DNA from: Mariprofundus sp.
GTDB lineage: Bacteria; Pseudomonadota; Zetaproteobacteria; Mariprofundales; Mariprofundaceae
Direction: 5' to 3'
Length of the DNA stretch: 64,000 nucleotides
NCBI GenBank assembly: GCA_021772775.1
Contig: JAJFLH010000004.1
Location: 1-64,000, forward strand
In this document: positions 49,001-58,089 of the stretch, in pieces
Layout: each line of letters opens with the position of its first letter
How positions within the stretch are numbered: the first letter of the stretch is position 1
Program-made: the position numbers and the translations under genes
Notes under the pieces: model-generated
The model's input: the letters and a program-made list of their open reading frames with translations, nothing else
Database searches by the model: none
Told to the model about the DNA's origin: nothing

Positions 49001-49554
49001 TGCGGTTGATCTGTGACATAACCTGCAAAAGCATCCGTTTTACCGTTGACCAAATCACGGATGTCGAAACTTGTCTCCTGTCTGATGAAATCATCTGAAG
49101 AAATACCCGCAGCCCCCAAAGCCGCATCAATATCGGCATTCAGGCCGGGGACCAGCATGATTCGTTTACCGCGGAGGTCTGAAAAGCTTCTAATGCCTGA
49201 GTTGTCTCTGACAATCAGGGCAAGTGGGGAGTGTTGAAAAATTGCCGCCAGTACTTTGATAGGAGCGCCCTTGGCACGGGCCAGCAAGACTCCAGGGTCT
49301 GCCACGATGTAATCGGCATGACCTCCGAGCAGTTCATCAACAGCGCTTTTGCCGACCTCGCCAGCACGAATCTCAACATCGAAGCCTGCATCGCGATAAA
49401 AGCCTTTCTCGGCCGCCATATAAAAGCCGGCAAATTGAAACTGGTGTTTCCATTTCAGTTGAAGGGTAACCGGCTCAGCTGCTGCGGTTGATATGAAAGA
49501 GAGTAAGCCGATGATAATCATCCAGAGAAAGTTTCTGGTCGTGTTTTTAGCCAT
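45994..49554 (-). CDS. NMT1/THI5-like (ThiY-type) periplasmic-binding domain fused to three PAS, GGDEF and EAL domains
   Basis: LQLKWKHQFQFAGFYMAAEKGFYRDAGFDVEIR; three PAS segments; RLGGDEFVVLLEE; EALIRWVHPERG; DDFGTGYSSL. Confidence 0.93.
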   Translation of the reverse strand: MAKNTTRNFLWMIIIGLLSFISTAAAEPVTLQLKWKHQFQFAGFYMAAEKGFYRDAGFDVEIRAGEVGKSAVDELLGGHADYIVADPGVLLARAKGAPIKVLAAIFQHSPLALIVRDNSGIRSFSDLRGKRIMLVPGLNADIDAALGAAGISSDDFIRQETSFDIRDLVNGKTDAFAGYVTDQPHQLKLMGIAYRIIQPQEQGIDFYGDLLVTTEDRIKEQSEKVRAFTQASIQGWQYALGHIDETIKIIQTKFNAQKLSLEQLQFEARNTKKMIENDVVQVGYMRKKRWSDIADTYIAQGLLPANFTVTEAIYQPEESALEMMKEHGWSFGITALITIILLLILHTISLRRAVKSRTEELEENEEGLRQTQTFIDTALNTQADTFFLFEPATGKAIRWNHAFSRISGYTDAEIERMPAPASYYSPDDLKRASATVQKAMQEGVGIIELELICKDGHKVPTEYQVSAIDDESGDVKYLISVGRDITERKHITEELERSRHQQNLILNSAGEGIYGLDTQGSTTFVNNAAAAMLGYSTYELTGKPMHHLVHHSHADGSAYPREQCPMYAAFTDGKVHTVADEVLWRKDGSSFAVEYTSTPIYEEEQLTGAVVTFSDITERKQTETNLRIAATAFASQDSLMITDANGVILRVNQAFTNTSGFSAEEAVGQTPKILNSGRHDAAFYARMWATIHRTGSWQGEVWDRRKDGEIYPKWLSISAVKGRNRKVTHYVGSHIDITERKAAEEEIEHLAFFDPLTDLPNRRLLLDRLRQALVASARSQREGALLFIDLDNFKALNDTLGHDIGDLLLQHVGRRLKSCVRKGDSVARLGGDEFVVLLEELSNQSIKAAAQTEAIGEKIIATLGQPYLLASHECLSTPSIGAALFSCNPDTSELLKQADIAMYQAKKSGRNTLRFFDPEMQEVVNDRAELENELRNALEKQQFQLYYQIQVDSAHRPGGAEALIRWVHPERGVVSPIQFIPMAEETGLILSIGQWVLDTACAQIKAWEQNSLTCNLNLAVNVSAKQFHQADFLDQINTTVQRHGINPKRLKLELTESMLQSDIEETITNMNALKKIGIQFSLDDFGTGYSSLQYLKRLPLDQLKIDRSFVRDIATDSSDKAIVGTIIAMAHNLGLDVIAEGVETEEQLQSLKNSCCTHYQGYIFGKPLPIEQFEALLTEERPQRSS

Positions 49555-49902
49555 TAAGCTGCTTTCCTGTAGGAGTCATCAACATAACATTTACTAGCAA
49601 TTAAGTGGCCAATATGCTGCTTTATCGACGTTACGTTAGAATGGATGCTGGTGAAGGGCTAAGGATCGCTTGCAGCTAGTTGCTTTAGCTCTGATTCTGA
49701 GCGCTATGAAACACGCTGTTAGTGAAGGCGGCTGGTTTTTAGCCCCATTCCGAGATGCATGGCTGTCGTTTCCCATGCTGATTCATGGGAACAGCTCTGT
49801 AAGGGCTAAACTGTTGTTTCTTTGGGGTGGTGTTTTACGTGTTTTTTACTCAGGTTTCTGGAGTGTCTAAAAAGAGAGGTTTTATAGCTGTGGTAAAACA
49901 TC

Positions 49903-51774
49903 ATGAATGATTCTGTAGTTCATATTCTCTCTTCGCAGGTAGCCAATCAGATTGCTGCCGGTGAAGTGGTTGAACGTCCCGCGTCAGCAGTCAAAGAGCT
50001 GATGGAAAATGCGCTAGATGCAGGGGCAACTCAGGTCACAGTGCGTATCACTGGAGCTGGTAAAAAAGGCATCGTTATTGAAGATAATGGTTGTGGCATG
50101 TCGCCACACGATGCGGAGCTCTCTCTGCAGCGCCACGCGACCAGTAAAATAGAGACTTCTGATGATCTGCATCGCATCGCCAGCCATGGCTTTCGTGGAG
50201 AAGCTTTGCCATCAATTGCATCTGTATCTCGATTCCGTATGCAGACCGGGTTGGCAGGTAGTAAGGAGGCCATTGAAGTTCGTGTGGATGGCGGCGCTGA
50301 GACCGAAACGCGGCCTGCGGCTCCGCGCACTGGTACGCGTATTGAGGTGCTCGATCTGTTTTTGAATACACCGGCGCGATTAAACTTTATGCGTACGGAT
50401 AAAACTGAAGAAGCAGCGATAGTTGAAGCCTTTCGTTCCCTGGCCCTGGCAAATCCCGCTGTGGGTATGCTGTTGGAGCTCGATGGTAGAAAGCGTCTGG
50501 CATTCTCCAGTCAGGATGCGGCATCTCGTGCTGTGGCTATTTTGGGTGATGCTTTTGCCGAGAATAGTATTGAGCTGTCGATTGAGCATGAAGGGATGCA
50601 AATTTCAGCCCATTTGGGTTTGCCAACATTCCACCATCGTGATTCCACTAAAATGATGTTTCTGGTCAATGGACGGGTGATTCGCGATAAGCAGTTGATT
50701 GCGGCCATGCGGGCGGGTTATCGCGATGTGATGTTTCATGATCGTTATCCGGTTGGTTTGATTCGTTTGGAGCTTGATCCGGCCGATGTGGATGTGAATG
50801 TGCATCCGGCCAAACTGGAAGTGCGTTTTAAGTCACCGCAGACAGTAAGGGCGGGCGTGGTTGCCTCTATTCGTATTGCGATTGAACGCATGGGGCAACT
50901 GGTAGCATCGACCACAACAGATCAGGCGATGAGTGCGATGCAGGGGAGTATGCCGAGTGCTTCTGCATCTTCAGGCTCGAGCTATTCAGCTGGACGACCC
51001 GGTGGAAGTTTGGGGGGCGCTTCGACGCCTAACTTTTCTTCCGGTGATTTTAGGCCGCCAGCGCGTCCGACGTCGGGGGGTGTACCGGCTGATTTGCAGC
51101 GTATCCTGTTCTCTTCTCCATCTGCACACGAAGCTGAAGGGAACTATCAACTGGATGGTGAGCAGGGCTCTAACGAGCTGCATCTGGGGCACCCATTGGC
51201 GCAGATTCATCGCTGTTATATTTTGGCACAGACAGCTTCCGGTGTGATCTTGGTCGATCAGCATGCTGCTCATGAGCGTATGACCTATGAGAAGCTGAAG
51301 AAACAGCTGCTTGGAAAAAGTATCGCGACACAGATGTTGTTGGAGCCGGTTTCATTGTCGCTGCATGGTGAGGCGGCGGCCTGGTTGCATGACAACAGCG
51401 AATCATTAGTGGCTTTTGGTGTTGAACTTGATTTGGCGGGCGAAGAGTCCTTTCGCATACGCAGTGTGCCGGCCATGTTGTCAGCTGAGCCAGTGGCTGA
51501 TCTGGTGGCTGAATTGATTGAGGCATGTCGCTTGCTTGGCTCGGAAGCAGAAGCCGGTTCCAGTGGACAGGCACGTGTGCTGGAGCGTTGGTTGGGCAAT
51601 CGAGCATGTAAAGGCTCGATCAAGTCCGGACGTTTATTGTCGCATGAGGAGCAGGAGTCCTTACTGAGGAAAATGGAAAAAACACCGAACATAGCTCAGT
51701 GTAATCATGGACGCCCAACCTATGTGTCACTGTCGTTGAATGATCTTGATCGATTGTTTGGACGCAAGGAGTGA
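49903..51774 (+). CDS. mutL: DNA mismatch repair protein MutL
   Basis: IAAGEVVERPASAVKELMENALDAGAT; GFRGEALPSI; C-terminal DQHAAHERMTYE endonuclease-type motif. Confidence 0.97.
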   Translation: MNDSVVHILSSQVANQIAAGEVVERPASAVKELMENALDAGATQVTVRITGAGKKGIVIEDNGCGMSPHDAELSLQRHATSKIETSDDLHRIASHGFRGEALPSIASVSRFRMQTGLAGSKEAIEVRVDGGAETETRPAAPRTGTRIEVLDLFLNTPARLNFMRTDKTEEAAIVEAFRSLALANPAVGMLLELDGRKRLAFSSQDAASRAVAILGDAFAENSIELSIEHEGMQISAHLGLPTFHHRDSTKMMFLVNGRVIRDKQLIAAMRAGYRDVMFHDRYPVGLIRLELDPADVDVNVHPAKLEVRFKSPQTVRAGVVASIRIAIERMGQLVASTTTDQAMSAMQGSMPSASASSGSSYSAGRPGGSLGGASTPNFSSGDFRPPARPTSGGVPADLQRILFSSPSAHEAEGNYQLDGEQGSNELHLGHPLAQIHRCYILAQTASGVILVDQHAAHERMTYEKLKKQLLGKSIATQMLLEPVSLSLHGEAAAWLHDNSESLVAFGVELDLAGEESFRIRSVPAMLSAEPVADLVAELIEACRLLGSEAEAGSSGQARVLERWLGNRACKGSIKSGRLLSHEEQESLLRKMEKTPNIAQCNHGRPTYVSLSLNDLDRLFGRKE

Positions 51775-51881
51775 AAGTGCTTTGCTCGTTTATGGCATTG
51801 TCACTCCTGCGCTTGCGTGCCTTGGAGAAACTCCCTGCCAGATATGCTGAAGCACAAAACTCATTGTGGACGGAGGACTAA

Positions 51882-53072
51882 ATGCATCTCGATCCAGTGA
51901 TTCTGGTGATAACCATCGTACTGTTTTCCGCCATGTTGATGGCATATCTCGCCATGCGCGTGAAACTACCCATTGTGGTGGCTTATATTCTTACCGGCAT
52001 TTTGCTGGGGCCATCGGCTTTGGGGGTGATTGAAGATCATGATCTGGTAACGCGCATTGGTGAAATCGGTGTGATCATGCTGCTCTTTTTTGTTGGTATG
52101 GAAGTGTCGATCCCGCGCTTGGTTGACGGCTGGAAAGTCGCATTCATAGGTACCAATATTCAGATTATGATCAGCGTTGCTGTCTGTGTGACACTGGCTT
52201 TGCTGTTTGATATGAGCTGGCAGCAAGGTGTGCTCTACGGCTTTATTATCAGCCTTTCCAGCACCGCCGTGGTTTTGAAAATGTTGCAGGACTCCGGCGA
52301 GCTTGAGTTGCCTTTGGGGCAGAATGCGTTGGGTGTGCTGCTGGTGCAGGATATGGCCATCATCCCGATGATGGTGATTTTGGGCATGTTGGGTGGCGGT
52401 GATGATGTTACGGTATCAACACTGGTTATTCAGGTTTTGGGCGGCCTTGGCGTGATAGGTTTTGTTATTTGGTTGATGCGTACCGGGCATTTTCATATAC
52501 CGGACTCATTGCTAGGTAGTGATGACCACCGTGTCATGCTTGGTCTGTTACTCTGTCTGGGTTCAGCCTCGCTGACGGGCTGGTTGGGGCTCTCTCCTGC
52601 TCTAGGAGCATTCTTGGCCGGTGTATTACTCGCTTCATCTGATCAGGCTGAGTGGGTGCATGATCACTTGGGGCCAGTGCATATTATTTTTATGGCGCTG
52701 TTTTTTATGTCGATAGGCATGCTGGTAGACCTCGACTATCTGCTTGCTAATGCTGGTGTTGTCATTGGTGCCACATTGTTGGTGTTTTTGTTTAATGCCG
52801 GCACCAATGTGTTTGTTTTGCGAGCATTGGGTGAAGATTGGGAGTCCTCACTTTTGACTGCCGGGCTGCTCAGTCAGATCGGTGAGTTTTCATTCCTGCT
52901 GGCAGCGATTGGTTTGCACCTGGCTCTGATAGATGAGTCGCTGCACAGTATGACCGTGTTGGTGATTGCTTTAACGCTGATGCTCAGTCCTTTGTGGATG
53001 GCTTTAACCAAGCGTTTTGCCCGCGTGCACGGTGTTTCTGCTGAATCTCAAACAACGGGGAGCCAATCATGA
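51882..53072 (+). CDS. CPA2-family monovalent cation:proton antiporter (KefB-like)
   Basis: 12-13 TM; YILTGILLGPSALGVI; SLSSTAVVLKML; GAFLAGVLLASSD. Confidence 0.88.
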   Translation: MHLDPVILVITIVLFSAMLMAYLAMRVKLPIVVAYILTGILLGPSALGVIEDHDLVTRIGEIGVIMLLFFVGMEVSIPRLVDGWKVAFIGTNIQIMISVAVCVTLALLFDMSWQQGVLYGFIISLSSTAVVLKMLQDSGELELPLGQNALGVLLVQDMAIIPMMVILGMLGGGDDVTVSTLVIQVLGGLGVIGFVIWLMRTGHFHIPDSLLGSDDHRVMLGLLLCLGSASLTGWLGLSPALGAFLAGVLLASSDQAEWVHDHLGPVHIIFMALFFMSIGMLVDLDYLLANAGVVIGATLLVFLFNAGTNVFVLRALGEDWESSLLTAGLLSQIGEFSFLLAAIGLHLALIDESLHSMTVLVIALTLMLSPLWMALTKRFARVHGVSAESQTTGSQS

Positions 53073-53989
53073 GCACAGCACTCAAAGCAGTTGCGCTGAT
53101 GGGGGCAACAGGAACAGGTAAGTCGGCACTGGCGATGAGAGTGGCGAAGGCTGTGGGTAGCAGCATCATATGCTGTGATTCCATGCAGCTGTATCGTATG
53201 TTGGATATTGGTACGGCGAAACCTACGCCGGCTGAACGGCAGCAGGTAGAGCATTTTTTAGTCGATTGTTGTGATCTGCCTGATATCTATTCGGCAGCGC
53301 GCTGGGCCAATGAAGCACGTCTGCATATACGGCAGCAAAATGAACTGGGGCGTACGCCAATCATTGTGGGGGGCACAGGGCTCTATTTGAAAGCTTTAAC
53401 CGAAGGTTTTGCCGAGATTCCAGAAGTAAAAGCGGAAATTCGTACACGACTGGAAGCTTTGCATAGTGTGATAGGCACAGCTGAACTGCACAAAATGCTG
53501 CAAGAGAAAGATCCTGAGATGGCCTGTCGTTTGAAAGAGAATGATACGCAACGCATCCTGCGTGCGCTCTCTGTGTTTGAGAGCTCTGGGAAAGCTTTGA
53601 GTCTGTGGCAAAAACAGGCGGCGGATATACCTGCTATAGATTGTCCTGTATTTGTACTCGATGTGGCACGTGATCTGCTGCGTCAACGATTGGAAGATCG
53701 ATTTGATGTGATGTTAGCGGCTGGTTGGCTGGATGAAACAAGATGGCTGAATGCACAGCAGCTGCCTGATACACATCCAACCATGCGAGCAGTGGGTTAT
53801 CGTCAGTTATTGGATCATTTACATGGCGATATGAGTTTGGAGAAGGCCGTGGCTGACGGTATCACTGCGACTCGCCGTTATGCTAAACGACAGGTGACAT
53901 GGTTTAATCATCAAACTAAAAGTGCGACACATGGTGATAGCGAACGATTAGAGGCTGCTGTTATAGAGGCTTTAACCGAACAAGCTTGA
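53069..53989 (+). CDS. miaA: tRNA dimethylallyltransferase MiaA
   Basis: GATGTGKSALAM; DSMQLYRMLDIGTAKPT; VGGTGLYLKAL; TRRYAKRQVTWF. Confidence 0.96.
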   Translation: MSTALKAVALMGATGTGKSALAMRVAKAVGSSIICCDSMQLYRMLDIGTAKPTPAERQQVEHFLVDCCDLPDIYSAARWANEARLHIRQQNELGRTPIIVGGTGLYLKALTEGFAEIPEVKAEIRTRLEALHSVIGTAELHKMLQEKDPEMACRLKENDTQRILRALSVFESSGKALSLWQKQAADIPAIDCPVFVLDVARDLLRQRLEDRFDVMLAAGWLDETRWLNAQQLPDTHPTMRAVGYRQLLDHLHGDMSLEKAVADGITATRRYAKRQVTWFNHQTKSATHGDSERLEAAVIEALTEQA

Positions 53990-53990
53990 A

Positions 53991-54163
53991 CCGCAGAGTA
54001 CGCAAAGTTACGCAGAGGCGGGTAGTCAGAAGAATCAGGGTGCAGGTGCTGGCTTTCTGTTCAGACGTATGTATCACAAAAAAGGCGGGAGATAATCCCT
54101 GATCTCTCCCCCCCTTTATGATGTTATGTTTTATACTTTGTGTACCTTTGCGACCTTAGCGGT
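53991..54163. repeat. Inverted-repeat-bounded intergenic element between miaA and hflX
   Basis: accgcagagtacgcaaagttacgcagag vs reverse complement of ctttgtgtacctttgcgaccttagcggt; inner hairpin gggagat...atctctccc. Confidence 0.7.
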
Positions 54164-54195
54164 AAAAATAGTAATGTAACTGGAGAGTATGATGT

Positions 54196-55497
54196 ATGGC
54201 TGAGACATATGATGTCGCATTAGAAAAGGACATTGTCATCAGTGTCCATCCTGAGTTTCCCACCCAGCAGCTTGGTGCTTATGCCTGGAAAGCTCGCGCA
54301 GACGAGTTTGATCTATTGGTTGAGGCCAGTAATTGTGAGCTGGTCGAATCGGTGCGTGTGAATGTGCGGCGCATTATGTCGGGCACGCTGTTTGGCTCGG
54401 GTAAGGTGGAAGACATCAGGCTGCGAGTTGAGGCGCATGAAGCTAAAGTGGTGTTTGTTGATCATCCTTTAACACCGGCTCAACAGAGTAATCTGGAGGA
54501 GACCTGGGCAGCGAAAGTAGTGGATCGGACGGGGCTTATTTTGGAGATTTTTGCATCTCGTGCTCGCACCCGTGAGGGTATTTTACAAGTTGAGTTAGCA
54601 AGTTTGAATTATCAGATGGGGCGATTGGTTCATAGTTGGACCCATTTGGAGCGTCAGCGTGGTGGTGTGGGGCTTATGGGTGGGCCGGGTGAACGCCAGA
54701 TTGAGCTCGATCGTCGTATGATTCGCGATAAAATCATCTCACTCGAAAAAGATCTGGAAAAAATAAAACGTATGCGAGCAACCCAAAGGGCTGGTCGGCA
54801 AAAGAAAGATATGCCGACTGTTGCGCTGGTGGGTTATACCAATGCAGGTAAATCAACACTGTTTAATCGTCTGACTGATTCAGGTGTCTATGTGGCCGAT
54901 CAGTTGTTTGCGACGCTTGATCCAACGCTACGCTTGCTAGAAATCGGGGATAGTTTGCGTCTGATGCTCTCTGATACGGTGGGTTTTGTGCAGGAGCTGC
55001 CGCATGAGCTGGTTAATGCGTTTAAAGCTACGCTGGAAGAGGTGATTGAGGCGGATTTGATTCTGCATGTACGTGATGCTTCTGATCCTATGTTAGCGGA
55101 GCAAGCTAAAGTGGTGAACGAAACATTGGAGCAGCTGGGGCTGGTTGGTGATTTTGCACCACCGATTGTTGAAGTGATGAATAAAAAGGATATGGCACCT
55201 GAGCTGGAGAGTTATCGGGCCGAGACCATTGACGGTAGTCGCGTCGCAATTTCAGCCCTTACTGGTGAGGGGATGGATGAACTACTGGAGCTGCTGAAAG
55301 ATTGGCTCTGTCAGAACATGCATGAGTTGCACCTCAGACTGGATATCTCTGATGGAAAGTCGTTGGCTTTCTGTTATCAGCATGGTGCGGTGCTGCGTAA
55401 GGATATTGAAGATCATGTGATGAATGTCGTGGTACGCATGAATCCATTGGAAGCAGCTCGATTTAGTGAAGAAGGTGAGTTTCATCGCTTGCACTGA
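54196..55497 (+). CDS. hflX: GTPase HflX
   Basis: GPGERQIELDRR; GYTNAGKSTLFNRLT; DTVGFVQELPHELVNAF. Confidence 0.96.
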   Translation: MAETYDVALEKDIVISVHPEFPTQQLGAYAWKARADEFDLLVEASNCELVESVRVNVRRIMSGTLFGSGKVEDIRLRVEAHEAKVVFVDHPLTPAQQSNLEETWAAKVVDRTGLILEIFASRARTREGILQVELASLNYQMGRLVHSWTHLERQRGGVGLMGGPGERQIELDRRMIRDKIISLEKDLEKIKRMRATQRAGRQKKDMPTVALVGYTNAGKSTLFNRLTDSGVYVADQLFATLDPTLRLLEIGDSLRLMLSDTVGFVQELPHELVNAFKATLEEVIEADLILHVRDASDPMLAEQAKVVNETLEQLGLVGDFAPPIVEVMNKKDMAPELESYRAETIDGSRVAISALTGEGMDELLELLKDWLCQNMHELHLRLDISDGKSLAFCYQHGAVLRKDIEDHVMNVVVRMNPLEAARFSEEGEFHRLH

Positions 55498-55551
55498 TGA
55501 TGTTTCATCGAATTGTAAATTTTAAATGAAGTAAGAGATTAAGGAGTACAG

Positions 55552-57660
55552 ATGCCACAGGAAATAGCCGAACAAGAGAGCCCATGTCTACCGCTTGATC
55601 ATCGGGATCTCTACTTAAACCGTGATTTAAGCATGCTTGAGTTTAATCGCCGAGTGTTTGAGATGGCTTGTGATGAGTCTGTTCCTTTGCTTGAGCGTTT
55701 ACGTTTTCTGTGCATTAGCAGTACGAATATGGATGAGTTCTTTGAGGTGCGTGTGGCGGTGCAGAAGCATCGGCTGGCGCTGGGTTCATTGCATACCGCA
55801 GCCGATGGATTGACGGCCGGGGATATTCTGTCTCGTGTGCGTGAACGGGTGGATGTACTGGTTGAAGATCAGTACCGATTATTGAATGAAAACCTGCTTC
55901 CAGCTCTGCATGATGAAGGGATTCAATTTATACGCAGAGATGATTGGACTGAAGCGCAAGCTGAGTGGATTCGGAAATTTTTCAAACACTCCTTGTTACC
56001 GGTGTTGACGCCGATTGGACTGGATATGTCGCATCCATTTCCACGCCTGTTGAATAAAATTCTTAATTTTATCGTGGCGCTGGAAGGCAAAGATGCCTTT
56101 GGACGTGAAGCCAAATATGCCATTGTACAGGCGCCGCGCTCTTTATCGCGGGTAATTCGATTGCCTGCCGAGATTGCTGACTCAGAGCACTGTTATGTGT
56201 TCCTCTCTTCGATTATTCATGCCCATGTGGGCGACTTTTTCCCCGGTATGAAAGCCAAATCTTGTCATCAGTTCCGTGTTTCTCGTAATAGTGAGTTGAT
56301 GGTTGATGAAGAAGATGTGGTTGATTTAAAAAAAGCGGTGGCAGGTGAGTTACTGGAACGACGTTTTGGTGTACCAGTTCGTTTGGAAGTATCGAATAAA
56401 TGTCCGGAAAAACTGTACCGATTTTTGTTAGAACAGTTTGAATTAGAAAAGTCTGATCTTTATCAGGTTAAAGGGCCGGTTAATCTTTATCGTATGGCAG
56501 CAGTATATGATGATGTTGATCGTCCTGATCTGAAATTCCCTCCATTTGAGCCGGGTATTCCTGCCCGTCTGAAGGTCGAAGATCAGGATATGTTCACTAT
56601 TATCCGGGAAGGGGATCTGCTGTTGCACCATCCTTATCAGAGCTTTAAGCCAGTGGTGGAGTTGATCAAACAGGCTGCTGCTGATCCAGATGTGCTGGTG
56701 ATCAAACAGACGATGTATCGAGTTGTGCCAGACTCTCCGATTGTTGATGCATTGATTCGTGCCGCGCGCGCCAATAAAGAAGTGGTAGCTGTGATTGAGT
56801 TGATGGCGCGCTTCAATGAAGAGGAAAATATAAACATGGCCAATCGCCTGAGTGCTGCCGGGGTACAGGTGGTCTATGGCGTCATGGGCTTCAAAACACA
56901 TGGTAAGATGGTGATGATTGTGCGGCGTGAAGGTAAACATCTGCGCCGTTATGTGCATCTGGGTACGGGCAATTATCATACTGAGACCAGCCGCTATTAT
57001 ACTGATTTCGGGCTATTGAGTTGTGATCCGGAATTGAGTGAGGATGTGCATAAGCTATTCCAGCAAATGACCGGTTTGGGTAGAGCAATGCGCTTGAAAA
57101 CGATGTTATCTGGCCCCTTTACCTTGCATAAAGGTCTGATTGAACGCATTGATCGTGAAGCAGAGTTTGCGCGCAGTGGTAAAGATGCAAAAATTCGTGC
57201 TAAGATGAATGGTTTAGAGGAGCCGGGGATTATTCAGGCTCTATATAGGGCTTCACAGGCCGGCGTGAAAATTGATCTGGTGGTGCGTGGTATCTGTTGT
57301 TTGCGGCCTGGAATCTCTGGCGTGTCGGACAATATTCGTGTTCGATCGGTGTTGGGTCGTTTCCTTGAACATTCACGGATTTTTTACTTTCACAATGATG
57401 GCGAGGCGGATCTGTTTTGTGCCAGTGCTGACTGGATGGGACGTAATCTATTGCGTCGTGTAGAGACATGTTTTCCTATTCGTAATGATGGTTTGCGCCG
57501 TGATGTGATTGCGCAGGGGCTGTCCCCCTATTTAGCGGACAATACAGGCACTTGGCATTTGCAGTCTGATGGTGTGTATCGACGTCTGATCGCGCGTGGT
57601 CAGGAGAAGAGTGCGCAGATCACCCTGATGCAAAAACTGGGCACACTGCTGGATGAATGA
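55552..57660 (+). CDS. ppk1: Polyphosphate kinase 1
   Basis: YLNRDLSMLEFNRRV; VIELMARFNEEENI; YGVMGFKTHGKM; HLGTGNYH. Confidence 0.97.
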   Translation: MPQEIAEQESPCLPLDHRDLYLNRDLSMLEFNRRVFEMACDESVPLLERLRFLCISSTNMDEFFEVRVAVQKHRLALGSLHTAADGLTAGDILSRVRERVDVLVEDQYRLLNENLLPALHDEGIQFIRRDDWTEAQAEWIRKFFKHSLLPVLTPIGLDMSHPFPRLLNKILNFIVALEGKDAFGREAKYAIVQAPRSLSRVIRLPAEIADSEHCYVFLSSIIHAHVGDFFPGMKAKSCHQFRVSRNSELMVDEEDVVDLKKAVAGELLERRFGVPVRLEVSNKCPEKLYRFLLEQFELEKSDLYQVKGPVNLYRMAAVYDDVDRPDLKFPPFEPGIPARLKVEDQDMFTIIREGDLLLHHPYQSFKPVVELIKQAAADPDVLVIKQTMYRVVPDSPIVDALIRAARANKEVVAVIELMARFNEEENINMANRLSAAGVQVVYGVMGFKTHGKMVMIVRREGKHLRRYVHLGTGNYHTETSRYYTDFGLLSCDPELSEDVHKLFQQMTGLGRAMRLKTMLSGPFTLHKGLIERIDREAEFARSGKDAKIRAKMNGLEEPGIIQALYRASQAGVKIDLVVRGICCLRPGISGVSDNIRVRSVLGRFLEHSRIFYFHNDGEADLFCASADWMGRNLLRRVETCFPIRNDGLRRDVIAQGLSPYLADNTGTWHLQSDGVYRRLIARGQEKSAQITLMQKLGTLLDE

Positions 57661-57690
57661 TCTTGTATAGCTATAACGAGAGAGTGTGAT

Positions 57691-57987
57691 ATGAATTCAA
57701 TCACTTCGAAACTGCTATCGATACTTGAAAACCGTGCATTTGGTTCGGATGAAGTGGATGATGCTCAAGCCGTGAAAGCGGTTCTGGATGAGGTTATGGG
57801 GACAGATTTAGAGCTGATTTGCTGTAATCTGTTTAATTTCACATCGGATGCCGATATTCGAATGAAAGATCGCCAATATCGCAGATTCCAGGAAAATGAA
57901 TTGGATACACTCATCAAACTATTAAAAGCCGATGATCTGCAAGATGCTAAAGCCATTTCATTTCTCAGTGGTGCCTTTGGATATTAG
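57691..57987 (+). CDS. Hypothetical protein, 98 aa
   Basis: RBS-like gagagtg before ATG, intergenic fit; family not recognised. Confidence 0.6.
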   Translation: MNSITSKLLSILENRAFGSDEVDDAQAVKAVLDEVMGTDLELICCNLFNFTSDADIRMKDRQYRRFQENELDTLIKLLKADDLQDAKAISFLSGAFGY

Positions 57988-58089
57988 GGATACTTAAATG
58001 GCAGCTTAATTGCTTGTGGTAGCAATATACCAATCATACTGATACTGAGTTGATGGGGCGCAACAGATAACAGTAGTTCCAGGTGACCT

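Noticed and set aside
49670-49870. 66-aa ORF upstream of mutL
   Set aside because: No convincing RBS or family; probably non-coding leader
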